In this document: positions 57,436-64,000 of the stretch, piece by piece | Numbering within the stretch: position 1 is the first letter of the stretch | Layout of the letters: each line of letters begins with the position of its first letter | Assembly: GCA_009846005.1 (NCBI GenBank) | Contig: VXYL01000016.1 | Coordinates: forward strand, 72,256-136,255 | Length of the DNA: 64,000 bases | Origin: Gammaproteobacteria bacterium | Lineage (GTDB): Bacteria > Pseudomonadota > Gammaproteobacteria > Pseudomonadales > Azotimanducaceae | Direction: 5' to 3' | The notes under the pieces: generated by a model | Database searches by the model: none | Told to the model about the DNA's origin: nothing | Seen by the model: the letters and a program-made list of their open reading frames with translations, nothing else | Position numbers and translations under genes: made by a program

Positions 57436-59064
57436 CTACGGCTCGGCAGCCTCGTCGACGTTTACCAAAGCTCGGGCGATTTCTCGCGCCGCGTCCAGGT
57501 TGTCGACCCATCGCTCCTCCGGTACGGACCGAAGCAGGTTGAAAGAGCGAAGCGTCGCCTCCACCGTTCCACCCAGCCCCATGACGATCACTTCCGTGCC
57601 CGATTCAACGGCCACGTCCATGAGCCTGCCGATTACGATGGCTGCGCTGTCGTCGAGATCGCCCGTCTCCGAAAAGTCGAAGATCACCACGTCGTGCTTC
57701 TGCAGGTCGGAGCTGAACGCCCCCACCAGCCGATGGGACGAGGCGACGGTGAACACGCCCTTGAGTGCGAACAGGCCAGTTCGGGCCGCGTAGGGGTCCG
57801 CCGCGTCGTCGGTGATGCCGAAGAATGTCTGATCGAGCAGCGGAACCGAAGTCACACTGTCCAACTCTAGCGTCTCCAACCGCCGTGCATGGGACATCGC
57901 GGCCACGATCAGGCCCACGGTCACTGCGGTTACGAGATCGACGAATACGGTAATGCCCAGGGTGGTGATCATCGCCACGGCATGCTCGGGGCGCATCCTG
58001 TGAATCCGCACGAGAAGGTGCCAGTCCACAATGTCCAGGCCGATCTTGATGAGCACGCCAGCCAAGGCAGCCCGCGGGATCGGCTCGACATGGCTCCCGA
58101 GTCCGGCCACCAGCACCAGCATCAGAATGGCGTAGATGGCGCCGGAGAGCCTTGTCGTACCACCGGCCCTGATGTTGGTTAACGTCCCGAGAGTGTTACC
58201 GGCACCGGGCATGCCGCCAACCATGCCGGCGACCATGTTGCCGATCCCTTGCCCGAACAGTTCCCGGTTCGGGTCATGGCGCGTGCCCGTCACCGTGTCT
58301 GCGATTAGCGATGTGAGCAGGCTGTCCACGGAACCGAGCAGCGCCAGGATCAGTGCCGGTTCCAGCGCCCGCAGAAGAAAGGCCGTTGTCGGCAGCTCCA
58401 GTGCGAAACCGGGCAGGCCGACGGGCACCGGGCCGACCACCGGCGCATCGTGCAACCAGAGCACGCCCATCAAGGTTCCGACGACGAGTGCCGCGAACGG
58501 ACCCGGCACGTACTTGGACCAGCGCGGCCGCCAAAGCACCGCGATGGCCAGCGAGACCGAAGCTATGGCAACTGCGCTGAAGTTCACGCCGCTGGCGAGC
58601 ACCGACGGCAAAGCGTTGATCGAATCCTTCGACCCCCCTGCCTCGGGTGCACCGAGAAACGGAAGCAACTGAATCAGGATGATGATGAGCCCCACCCCGG
58701 ACATGAATCCTGAAATCACCACTTGGGGGGTGTAGGCGACGAAGCGCCCGATCCTCGTCAAACCGAGCAGCGCCTGCAGTAGCCCGCCCAACGCGACCAC
58801 CGTCAGCGCCTCCGGTAGTGTCGTAGCGTGGGTGGTTACGATCACCGCTGTGACCACGGCCATCGGTCCGGTCGCACCGGAAATCTGCGTACGCGTCCCG
58901 CCGAAGACGGCGGCGAAGAATCCTACCGCTATCGAACCGTAGATTCCGGCCGCAGCGCCAAGCCCGGAGGCTACTCCGAATGCGAGCGCTGCCGGGAATA
59001 CGACCACCGTTGCGGTAATGCCGCCAAGGAGGTCACCCCTCAATGCGCGGAAATCGTAGGCCAT
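57436..59064 (-). CDS. SulP family anion transporter with STAS domain
   Basis: The 542-residue carrier has the SulP membrane core: DLLGGITATVVVFPAALAFG, QISGATGPMAVVTAVIV, YTPQVVISGFMSGVGLIIIL and GQGIGNMVAGMVGGMPGAGN. The cytoplasmic STAS domain (about 425-535) has HDVVIFDFSETGDLDDSAAI. SulP proteins move sulfate, bicarbonate or dicarboxylates; the ion cannot be told here. No carbonic anhydrase or sulfur gene is adjacent. It is flanked by long non-coding gaps of 228 and 263 bp. Confidence 0.93.
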   Translation of the reverse strand: MAYDFRALRGDLLGGITATVVVFPAALAFGVASGLGAAAGIYGSIAVGFFAAVFGGTRTQISGATGPMAVVTAVIVTTHATTLPEALTVVALGGLLQALLGLTRIGRFVAYTPQVVISGFMSGVGLIIILIQLLPFLGAPEAGGSKDSINALPSVLASGVNFSAVAIASVSLAIAVLWRPRWSKYVPGPFAALVVGTLMGVLWLHDAPVVGPVPVGLPGFALELPTTAFLLRALEPALILALLGSVDSLLTSLIADTVTGTRHDPNRELFGQGIGNMVAGMVGGMPGAGNTLGTLTNIRAGGTTRLSGAIYAILMLVLVAGLGSHVEPIPRAALAGVLIKIGLDIVDWHLLVRIHRMRPEHAVAMITTLGITVFVDLVTAVTVGLIVAAMSHARRLETLELDSVTSVPLLDQTFFGITDDAADPYAARTGLFALKGVFTVASSHRLVGAFSSDLQKHDVVIFDFSETGDLDDSAAIVIGRLMDVAVESGTEVIVMGLGGTVEATLRSFNLLRSVPEERWVDNLDAAREIARALVNVDEAAEP

Positions 59065-59327
59065 CCGCCCCTATCCCGCCAGCGTCAGCAGCTCACATTT
59101 GGGCCGAACCCTACCCTAGGGGACCTGCCAGAGCAATTGCGATGCCCGAGGTGGTGTAACGACATTCCTTGGTGGCTAGGACGCCGCAGGGGTGACGTCA
59201 TAGTGGCCCTTGGCATCCCTGTCGCCCATCCGTCATCTAACGAGGCTGCGAGGACGGTGACAGCAGCGGAAGTCCTGCTCGCTCTTGACGCTGACCGAAC
59301 ATGACAACCGCGCTGACGGACTTGGCG

Positions 59328-59720
59328 TCATGGCTGATAGTGTCGGACGTCAATTTCCGGCAAGAAACGATAGTGTCGGACGTTCGCCGTCATCAAGGCT
59401 TCCCCCGCCTCGACTGCTGTTGCTGCGATCAATGCGTCCGCAAGGCGCAGGCCATGTGCCAGCGCATGACGTTCCACATACAACACCGCCCTGTGACTGA
59501 CGCTTTCGGATACCGGGACTACGCGCCAGCCGTTCTCACCGATTGCCCGCCTGAGCCCAAGGAGTTCGTTGTTGTCGCGTACTCCTTGTACCAGTTCCAT
59601 GTACGAAACGGCCGAGAGTGCCACGCCCGCGCACCCGGCGAGGGCAGCCCGACTCCCTGTCCGCATCCGGCCGGGCGAAGCGGTACGCGAGTACAGGCAG
59701 GAGTCCTCGTCAAGCGGTGT
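59328..59720 (-). pseudogene. Broken PIN-domain (VapC-like) toxin gene
   Basis: The frame gives a PIN C-terminal half: ALSAVSYMELVQGVRDNNEL, ERHALAHGLRLADALIAATA and ALMTANVRHYRFLPEIDVRH, with the second and third acidic residues present. The N-terminal strand with the first catalytic Asp (LDxDxLI) is only vaguely echoed as PLDEDSCLYSR, and no start codon lies before it; the first ATG (59666) is too late. No antitoxin gene precedes it. A 15-bp direct repeat (GATAGTGTCGGACGT, 59336 and 59369) marks the 3' end. It looks like a decayed remnant. Confidence 0.6.
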
Positions 59721-60183
59721 CGGCGAGCAGGGGCTGGCCGATGGCGGCGAGGAACCCGTCTTCGTCACGGGGCGAGACCAAGACGTTCGACTCGCCGTTG
59801 TACCGGATATCCAGTATGTTCGTGCCCGAGGCGAAGTCATCCGACGGTAGGTCCAAGATCTCGCGACCCCTACGCCGTCTTACGCTGACAATCGAGGCGA
59901 GGCGAATCCGGCGCTCCTTGGTCGCGCGGTGAGTGACAAGCGTCTCGTCCACGATCACGTAACGGGGGAGCAAGTCGATAGTCCGGATCGCCTGTGCGAA
60001 GCCCGCGGCGAGGAGTAGTGCTCCCACGACCGCCTTGATGCCGCCGAACGGAAGAAAACTAAGACCCAACAACGCGAACCCCACGTTCAACAGCAGGAGT
60101 TTCACGGCTAGCTTGTCGATGGCCGAACGGAAAGACACGGCTTGGGAGGCGTAGGGATGAATGGCGTTGGCGCTTGTTCTCAC
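59710..60183 (-). CDS. Two-helix membrane protein with PH-like domain
   Basis: The GTG at 60183 gives 157 residues, just after the upstream PhyH gene ends; the frame is open further up but overlaps that gene. Two membrane segments (about 28-70, KLLLLNVGFALLGLSFLPFG and AVVGALLLAAGFAQ) are followed by a beta-rich region (RYVIVDETLVTHRATKERRI, RLASIVSVRRRRG) like bacterial PH (YdbS/DUF304) domains. Function is unknown. Confidence 0.62.
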   Translation of the reverse strand: MRTSANAIHPYASQAVSFRSAIDKLAVKLLLLNVGFALLGLSFLPFGGIKAVVGALLLAAGFAQAIRTIDLLPRYVIVDETLVTHRATKERRIRLASIVSVRRRRGREILDLPSDDFASGTNILDIRYNGESNVLVSPRDEDGFLAAIGQPLLADTA

Positions 60184-60200
60184 AACCAACCCTAACTGCG

Positions 60201-61199
60201 TCAAACCGCCCAACCTTCCCATATGTTGTCGGCGGTCGTCGCAACGTCCTCGCGGTAGTTGCGCGTGTCCACCCACCACTGGTACTTCTCGCCGGGGCCG
60301 TATTCCTCGTCGTCGTAGTACGTCATGCCATCGCGTTGGTAGTCGCAGGGCACAACCAGGCGCACGGTGGGGCGGTCGCCGTCGGCGGAGTAGTTGACGC
60401 CCGCGGAATGCATGGTACGCGGGTGCCAGAACACAACGTCGCCGGCGTGCCCGGTGAACTCGACCGGCGTGATGTCGCGCAGCACCGCGTCACGCGACTG
60501 CCGGAACCCCTCGCGGCGTTCCTCGGAAATCACGCCGCCGTGGACCGTGTCCCAATGCGGGTGCAGGCGCAGGTGCGAACCGGGCCACAGCGTGAATCCG
60601 CCGCTGCCCGGGAGGATCTCGTGGACTAGAACCATCGCCGATAGCTCGGCGGCCATGTAGTCGGCGTGCGGACCCAGGCGCCCCGGCCGCGACGAGGGCT
60701 TGGGCAATACCGCGTAGATGCCGCGTACCCGGCGCGGCGGCTTGATGGGTGCATCGAAGAACGCCCGCACCATCGCGATCATGTTGGGATGGTTGGCGAT
60801 GCCCTCGACGAGAAAGGACTCGGTGCCGATGCCCTCCGGCCCGGGTGATCGCATCTTCCAGTTGTCGTGGATCAGGCGGCCGACCCGCGGGATGTCGTCT
60901 TCGGTCCACTTCTCGCCGGGTGAATCCAGCCAGGTGGCGGGGTCGTCGCGGCGGAGCACTTGACGCGGGACGTTGCTCCACAGGTAGTCGATCGTTTGCT
61001 CGAAGGCTCTTTCGTCATCGACGAGCCCCCGCTTGACGATGAAGCCCTGTTCCTTGAAGTGGGCGACCTCCGCGGCATTGAGCGTCGGACCGGGCGTTGC
61101 GAAATCCGGATCCTCGAACAGGATGGGTTCCCGAACGGCGACTTCCGGGGCCTTCGGTTGCCCCGACGCATGGCCTACGTTGTATTCGGTGTATTCCAT
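60201..61199 (-). CDS. Phytanoyl-CoA dioxygenase (PhyH) family protein
   Basis: The 332-residue Fe(II)/2-oxoglutarate oxygenase shows the helical N-terminal part ending FKEQGFIVKRGLVDDERAFE, metal ligands in LGPHADYMAAELSAM (His-x-Asp) and WHPRTMHSAGVNYS (distal His), and Arg in DRPTVRLVVPCDYQ. It is not closely similar to the other PhyH protein in this window. Its start overlaps the TesB gene by 25 bp, so the two are probably co-expressed. Substrate unknown. Confidence 0.88.
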   Translation of the reverse strand: MEYTEYNVGHASGQPKAPEVAVREPILFEDPDFATPGPTLNAAEVAHFKEQGFIVKRGLVDDERAFEQTIDYLWSNVPRQVLRRDDPATWLDSPGEKWTEDDIPRVGRLIHDNWKMRSPGPEGIGTESFLVEGIANHPNMIAMVRAFFDAPIKPPRRVRGIYAVLPKPSSRPGRLGPHADYMAAELSAMVLVHEILPGSGGFTLWPGSHLRLHPHWDTVHGGVISEERREGFRQSRDAVLRDITPVEFTGHAGDVVFWHPRTMHSAGVNYSADGDRPTVRLVVPCDYQRDGMTYYDDEEYGPGEKYQWWVDTRNYREDVATTADNIWEGWAV

Positions 61200-62035
61200 C
61201 GCATCAGTCCTTCCTGGACGCAGGTGGCCGCAAGCTCGCCGTCTCGAGTATATAGCCGCCCGCTCGCAAGCCCCCTGCCGCCGCCGGTGGCTTCGACGTC
61301 TTGCGCGAAAAGCAGCCACTCGTCGGCGCGCGCCGGGCGGTGAAACCACATGGCGTGGTCGAGACTGGTGCCTTCGAGGCCCGAGTCCTGCCAACGCATC
61401 CCCAGCGGCAGCATGACGTGATCGACGACCGTGGTGTCGGACAGGTACGCAAGCCCGGCTTGATGGACGAAGCACGCATTCGGGAGCGACTCGGGAATGC
61501 GCATCCACATGAGCTGGGTCTCGGTGACGGGCACGCCCCGGGGTTCGGTGGGCGGATTGACGTAGCGGATGTCCACGGGACGGTCCGACCCGTGCCAGAC
61601 GTCCGCGCCGCTAAGCTCGAGCGTGAAGTCGTCGTAGGTATAGCTCACCTCGTCTGGCGAAGGCACGTCCGGCATCGGGGCAGCGGTGTATTCGGGCGAC
61701 TCGTCGGGAACCTGGTAGGAGACCAGTGACCGGAACAGTTCCTTGCCGCGCTGGTTCGCGAGCACCTGCCGGGACGAGAACGAGCGGCCGTCGCGGACAA
61801 CCTCCACCTCGAGGTCCACGGGTAAGTCAACGTCGCCGGGACGGAGAAAGTAACCGTGCAGCGAGTTCACGCGTCGGTCGTCGGCGACCGTGGCGTGCGC
61901 CGCCGCCATGCACTGCGCGAGGAATTGTCCGCCGAACATCCGTTCGCCCTTGTCCGGAGAAGGTGGTGCGACGAATCGGCCCTCGCCGAGAGCGTCCAAA
62001 TCGAGTAGAGGCGCGAACATGGGTTCATCGAACAT
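61175..62035 (-). CDS. tesB: Acyl-CoA thioesterase II
   Basis: The 286-residue double-hotdog thioesterase has GERMFGGQFLAQCMAAAH, LHGYFLRPGDVDLPVDLEVE, and the catalytic second half with TSLDHAMWFHRPARADEWLL (Asp), GGRGLASGRLYTRDG and LAATCVQEGLMR (Gln). TesB hydrolyses medium and long acyl-CoAs. It is divergent from the luciferase-like gene, with 78 bp between the starts, and overlaps the PhyH gene downstream. Confidence 0.93.
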   Translation of the reverse strand: MFDEPMFAPLLDLDALGEGRFVAPPSPDKGERMFGGQFLAQCMAAAHATVADDRRVNSLHGYFLRPGDVDLPVDLEVEVVRDGRSFSSRQVLANQRGKELFRSLVSYQVPDESPEYTAAPMPDVPSPDEVSYTYDDFTLELSGADVWHGSDRPVDIRYVNPPTEPRGVPVTETQLMWMRIPESLPNACFVHQAGLAYLSDTTVVDHVMLPLGMRWQDSGLEGTSLDHAMWFHRPARADEWLLFAQDVEATGGGRGLASGRLYTRDGELAATCVQEGLMRWNTPNTT

Positions 62036-62113
62036 ACCCGAGTGCGCCTCGCGCTGCGAGTGCGCCTTGCAATGCTAGGCGTGTAAGCTTGCCGTTTTGC
62101 CTGCGGGGGCACC

Positions 62114-63118
62114 ATGAAGCTGGGTATGGGGATCGGGCCGTTCGGACCGCCGGGAGGCGCACGGCTCGTGCAGATGGCGCAGGAAGCCGAATCACTGGGC
62201 TACGACACCATCTGGGCACCGGAGATCTACGGTGCCGACTGCTTCACGCCGCTCACCTGGATCGCCGCCCATACCGAGCGCATCAACGTCGGCAGTTCCA
62301 TCATGCAGATCTCGGCGCGGACGCCTGCGAGCGCGGCGATGCACGCGGTTTCACTGGACTATCTGTCGAACGGCCGCCTGATCCTCGGCATCGGCGTATC
62401 CGGGCCGCAGGTCGTCGAGGGCTGGTACGGTCAGCCCTATCCGAAACCGCTGGCGCGCACGCGCGAGTGGATTGCTATCTTCCGCCGGATCGTCTCCCGC
62501 GAAGGGCCGGTGTCGTTCGACGGCAATCACTACAAGCTGCCCATGCCGGGCGGCACGGGGCTCGGCAAGCCGCTGAAGCTGATCCTGCATCCGGTGCGCG
62601 AGCGCATACCCGTCTACCTCGGCGCGGAAGGGCCGAAGAACGTCGCCTTGGGTGCAGAACTGTGCGACGGCTGGATCCCCATGTTCCTGTCTCCCTACCG
62701 GATGCTGGACATGTACAAGGACGCCATGCGGATCAAGAACAGCGACTTCGAGATCGCCGCGTCAGTGCCCGTCATCGTCGACGACGACGTCGACCGCGCG
62801 CTCGGCCAGATCAAGCAGAACGTCGGCTTCTACGTGGGCGGCATGGGCGCCAAGAGCTTCAACGTGCACAAGGACCACATCACGCGCATGGGCTTCGGCG
62901 AGGAAGCCGACCGCGTTCAGGACCTGTTCATGGCGGGCCGACGCGACGAAGCAATGGCGGCGGTGCCGTCCGAACTGTGCGACGAGATCTCGCTGGTCGG
63001 GCCGAAGGAGCGCATCCGCGAACGCCTCCAAGCCTGGAAGGACAGCCCGGTGACCATGATCAACGTCGGCACCGGCAATCCGGAAACGCTTCGGTTCATG
63101 GCTGAAGAACTGCTCTAA
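62114..63118 (+). CDS. Luciferase-like (LLM class) flavin/F420-dependent oxidoreductase
   Basis: The 334-residue TIM-barrel protein begins MKLGMGIGPFGPPGGARLVQ and carries AESLGYDTIWAPEIYGADCF, GSSIMQISARTPASAAMHAV, YLSNGRLILGIGVSGPQVVE and LILHPVRERIPVYLGAEGPK, as in the F420-type LLM oxidoreductases (MSMEG-like). Whether it uses FMN or F420 cannot be decided here. A second LLM gene follows 45 bp later on the same strand. Confidence 0.87.
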   Translation: MKLGMGIGPFGPPGGARLVQMAQEAESLGYDTIWAPEIYGADCFTPLTWIAAHTERINVGSSIMQISARTPASAAMHAVSLDYLSNGRLILGIGVSGPQVVEGWYGQPYPKPLARTREWIAIFRRIVSREGPVSFDGNHYKLPMPGGTGLGKPLKLILHPVRERIPVYLGAEGPKNVALGAELCDGWIPMFLSPYRMLDMYKDAMRIKNSDFEIAASVPVIVDDDVDRALGQIKQNVGFYVGGMGAKSFNVHKDHITRMGFGEEADRVQDLFMAGRRDEAMAAVPSELCDEISLVGPKERIRERLQAWKDSPVTMINVGTGNPETLRFMAEELL

Positions 63119-63163
63119 GCGAAACACGGACGAGCGCCAGCCGTCCCAACGGGAACTCATCCA

Positions 63164-64000
63164 ATGCGCGACATGAAATTCGGGGCGTTTCTCGCACCGC
63201 ACCACCCCATCGGCGAGCATCCGACGCTGCAATTGCGCAGTGATCTCGACCTCGTCGAACACCTCGACCGACTGGGTCTCGACGAGTTCTGGTGCGGCGA
63301 GCACCACTCCACCGGCTGGGAGGTGATCGCTTCCCCGGAACTCTTTCTGGCCGCCGCGGCCGAGCGAACCCACCGCATCCGACTCGGCACGGGCGTGGTT
63401 TCCCTGCCGTACCACCACCCGTTCATGGTCGCCCAACGCCTAGTGCAACTCGACCACCAGAGCCAGGGACGTCTAATCTTCGGTTCGGGACCCGGTGCCT
63501 TACCGTCTGACGCCCATACCCTCGGCGTCGACCCGATGGTGCTCCGCGACCGCCAGGACGAGGCGATGGGCATCATCCGCCGGCTGTTCGAGGGCGGCGA
63601 CCGGTTCAGCTACGAAAGCGAGTGGTTCAAGCTCAACGAAGCCAAGCTCCAACTCCTGCCGCTGCAACGGGACATGGAGTTCGCGGTCGCCTCCATGGTG
63701 AGCCCGTCGGGTATGACGCTCGCGGGCAAGCACGGCGCGGGCGTTCTGTCCATCGGTTCCACGACCAAGGCCGGTCTGCAGGCGCTGCCCCTGCAATGGA
63801 GCTTCGCGGAGGAATCCGCCGCGAAACACGGCCGCGCGGTGGACCGAAGCATGTGGCGGGTGGTCATGAGCTGGCACATCGCCGAGACCCGGGACAAGGC
63901 CCGCGAGGAAGCCAAGGAAGGGCTCTTCCGCCACAACAACGAGTACACCGTCGGTACGTTGGCCGCAGGCGAGGGAACCATCTTCAAGACGCCCGACGAA
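63164..64000 (+). CDS. Luciferase-like (LLM class) flavin oxidoreductase, cut by window end
   Basis: The frame opens at the ATG at 63164 (MRDMKFGAFLAPHHPIGEHP) and is still open at the last base, 279 codons in. LDEFWCGEHHSTGWEVIASP, TGVVSLPYHHPFMVAQRLVQ, GRLIFGSGPGALPSDAH and QLLPLQRDMEFAVASMVSPS match bacterial-luciferase-alpha-like, FMN-linked monooxygenases (limonene/alkanal type). The family is usually 350-400 residues, so about a quarter is missing beyond the window. Confidence 0.88.
   Translation, partial: MRDMKFGAFLAPHHPIGEHPTLQLRSDLDLVEHLDRLGLDEFWCGEHHSTGWEVIASPELFLAAAAERTHRIRLGTGVVSLPYHHPFMVAQRLVQLDHQSQGRLIFGSGPGALPSDAHTLGVDPMVLRDRQDEAMGIIRRLFEGGDRFSYESEWFKLNEAKLQLLPLQRDMEFAVASMVSPSGMTLAGKHGAGVLSIGSTTKAGLQALPLQWSFAEESAAKHGRAVDRSMWRVVMSWHIAETRDKAREEAKEGLFRHNNEYTVGTLAAGEGTIFKTPDE

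Overview
The window is one contiguous stretch of a GC-rich (by eye mid-60s percent) bacterial chromosome, almost certainly a gammaproteobacterium. The strongest argument is gene order recalled from Pseudomonas aeruginosa. About 12-45 kb is nearly collinear with the coq7-osmC-trpCDG ... trpE-gph-rpe ... murU-amgK/lptD-surA-(pdxA)-rsmA-apaG-apaH-cca ... tsaD/rpsU-yqeY-dnaG-rpoD-tRNA-Ile(CAU) region. About 2.4-7.5 kb matches dsbD-aroQ-accB-(accC)-prmA-DUF3426-(dusB-fis)-purH-purD. The flanks (dioxygenases of the phytanoyl-CoA type, luciferase-like oxidoreductases, TesB, a SulP carrier) suggest an environmental or host-associated uncultured lineage, but that is inference. No rRNA, CRISPR, IS transposase or prophage was seen.

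Layout. 1-2.4 kb: repeat, DUF2333 protein, PCu(A)C copper chaperone and a lipoprotein (minus). 2.5-8.5 kb: DsbD alpha-only protein, aroQ, accB, prmA, DUF3426 protein, IMP-cyclohydrolase-only purH, purD, cyclic-nucleotide-domain protein (plus). 8.6-11.8 kb: large secreted S8-like protein carrying a duplicated module. 11.9-16 kb: coq7, VOC protein, OsmC, trpC, trpD, trpG. 16-26.8 kb: the trpG-trpE interval, holding two paralogous membrane proteins, a MoxR/DUF58/SpoIIM/RDD operon, an aldehyde dehydrogenase and an acyl-CoA dehydrogenase. 26.9-31.5 kb: trpE, gph, rpe, murU, amgK. 31.5-38.7 kb: lptD, surA, rsmA, apaG, apaH, cca. 38.8-45.1 kb: tsaD, a tiny membrane ORF, rpsU-yqeY-dnaG-rpoD, and a tRNA-Ile(CAU) interrupted by a group I intron. 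45.2-52.7 kb: esterase, O-antigen-ligase-like protein, then a minus-strand run of two glycosyltransferases, PhyH, hydroxypyruvate isomerase, zinc-ribbon and EthD proteins. 52.9-57.2 kb: ABC exporter (ATPase plus two permeases) and an amidohydrolase. 57.4-64 kb: SulP carrier, broken PIN toxin, PH-like membrane protein, PhyH, TesB and two luciferase-like oxidoreductases (the last cut by the window end).

Three things stand out. First, the tRNA-Ile(CAU) gene is split after the anticodon by a 298-nt group I intron whose P7, P6 and P9 elements can be read directly. Second, a dispersed family of about nine short composite-hairpin repeats with CGTAGGGG/CCCCTACG ends sits at gene 3' ends; in two cases the repeat supplies the stop codon of the preceding gene. 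Third, otherwise conserved housekeeping operons are repeatedly pared down: accC, dusB, fis, pdxA, plsY, folB, the DsbD beta and gamma domains and the PurH AICAR-transformylase domain are all absent from their usual places, each with clean junctions.
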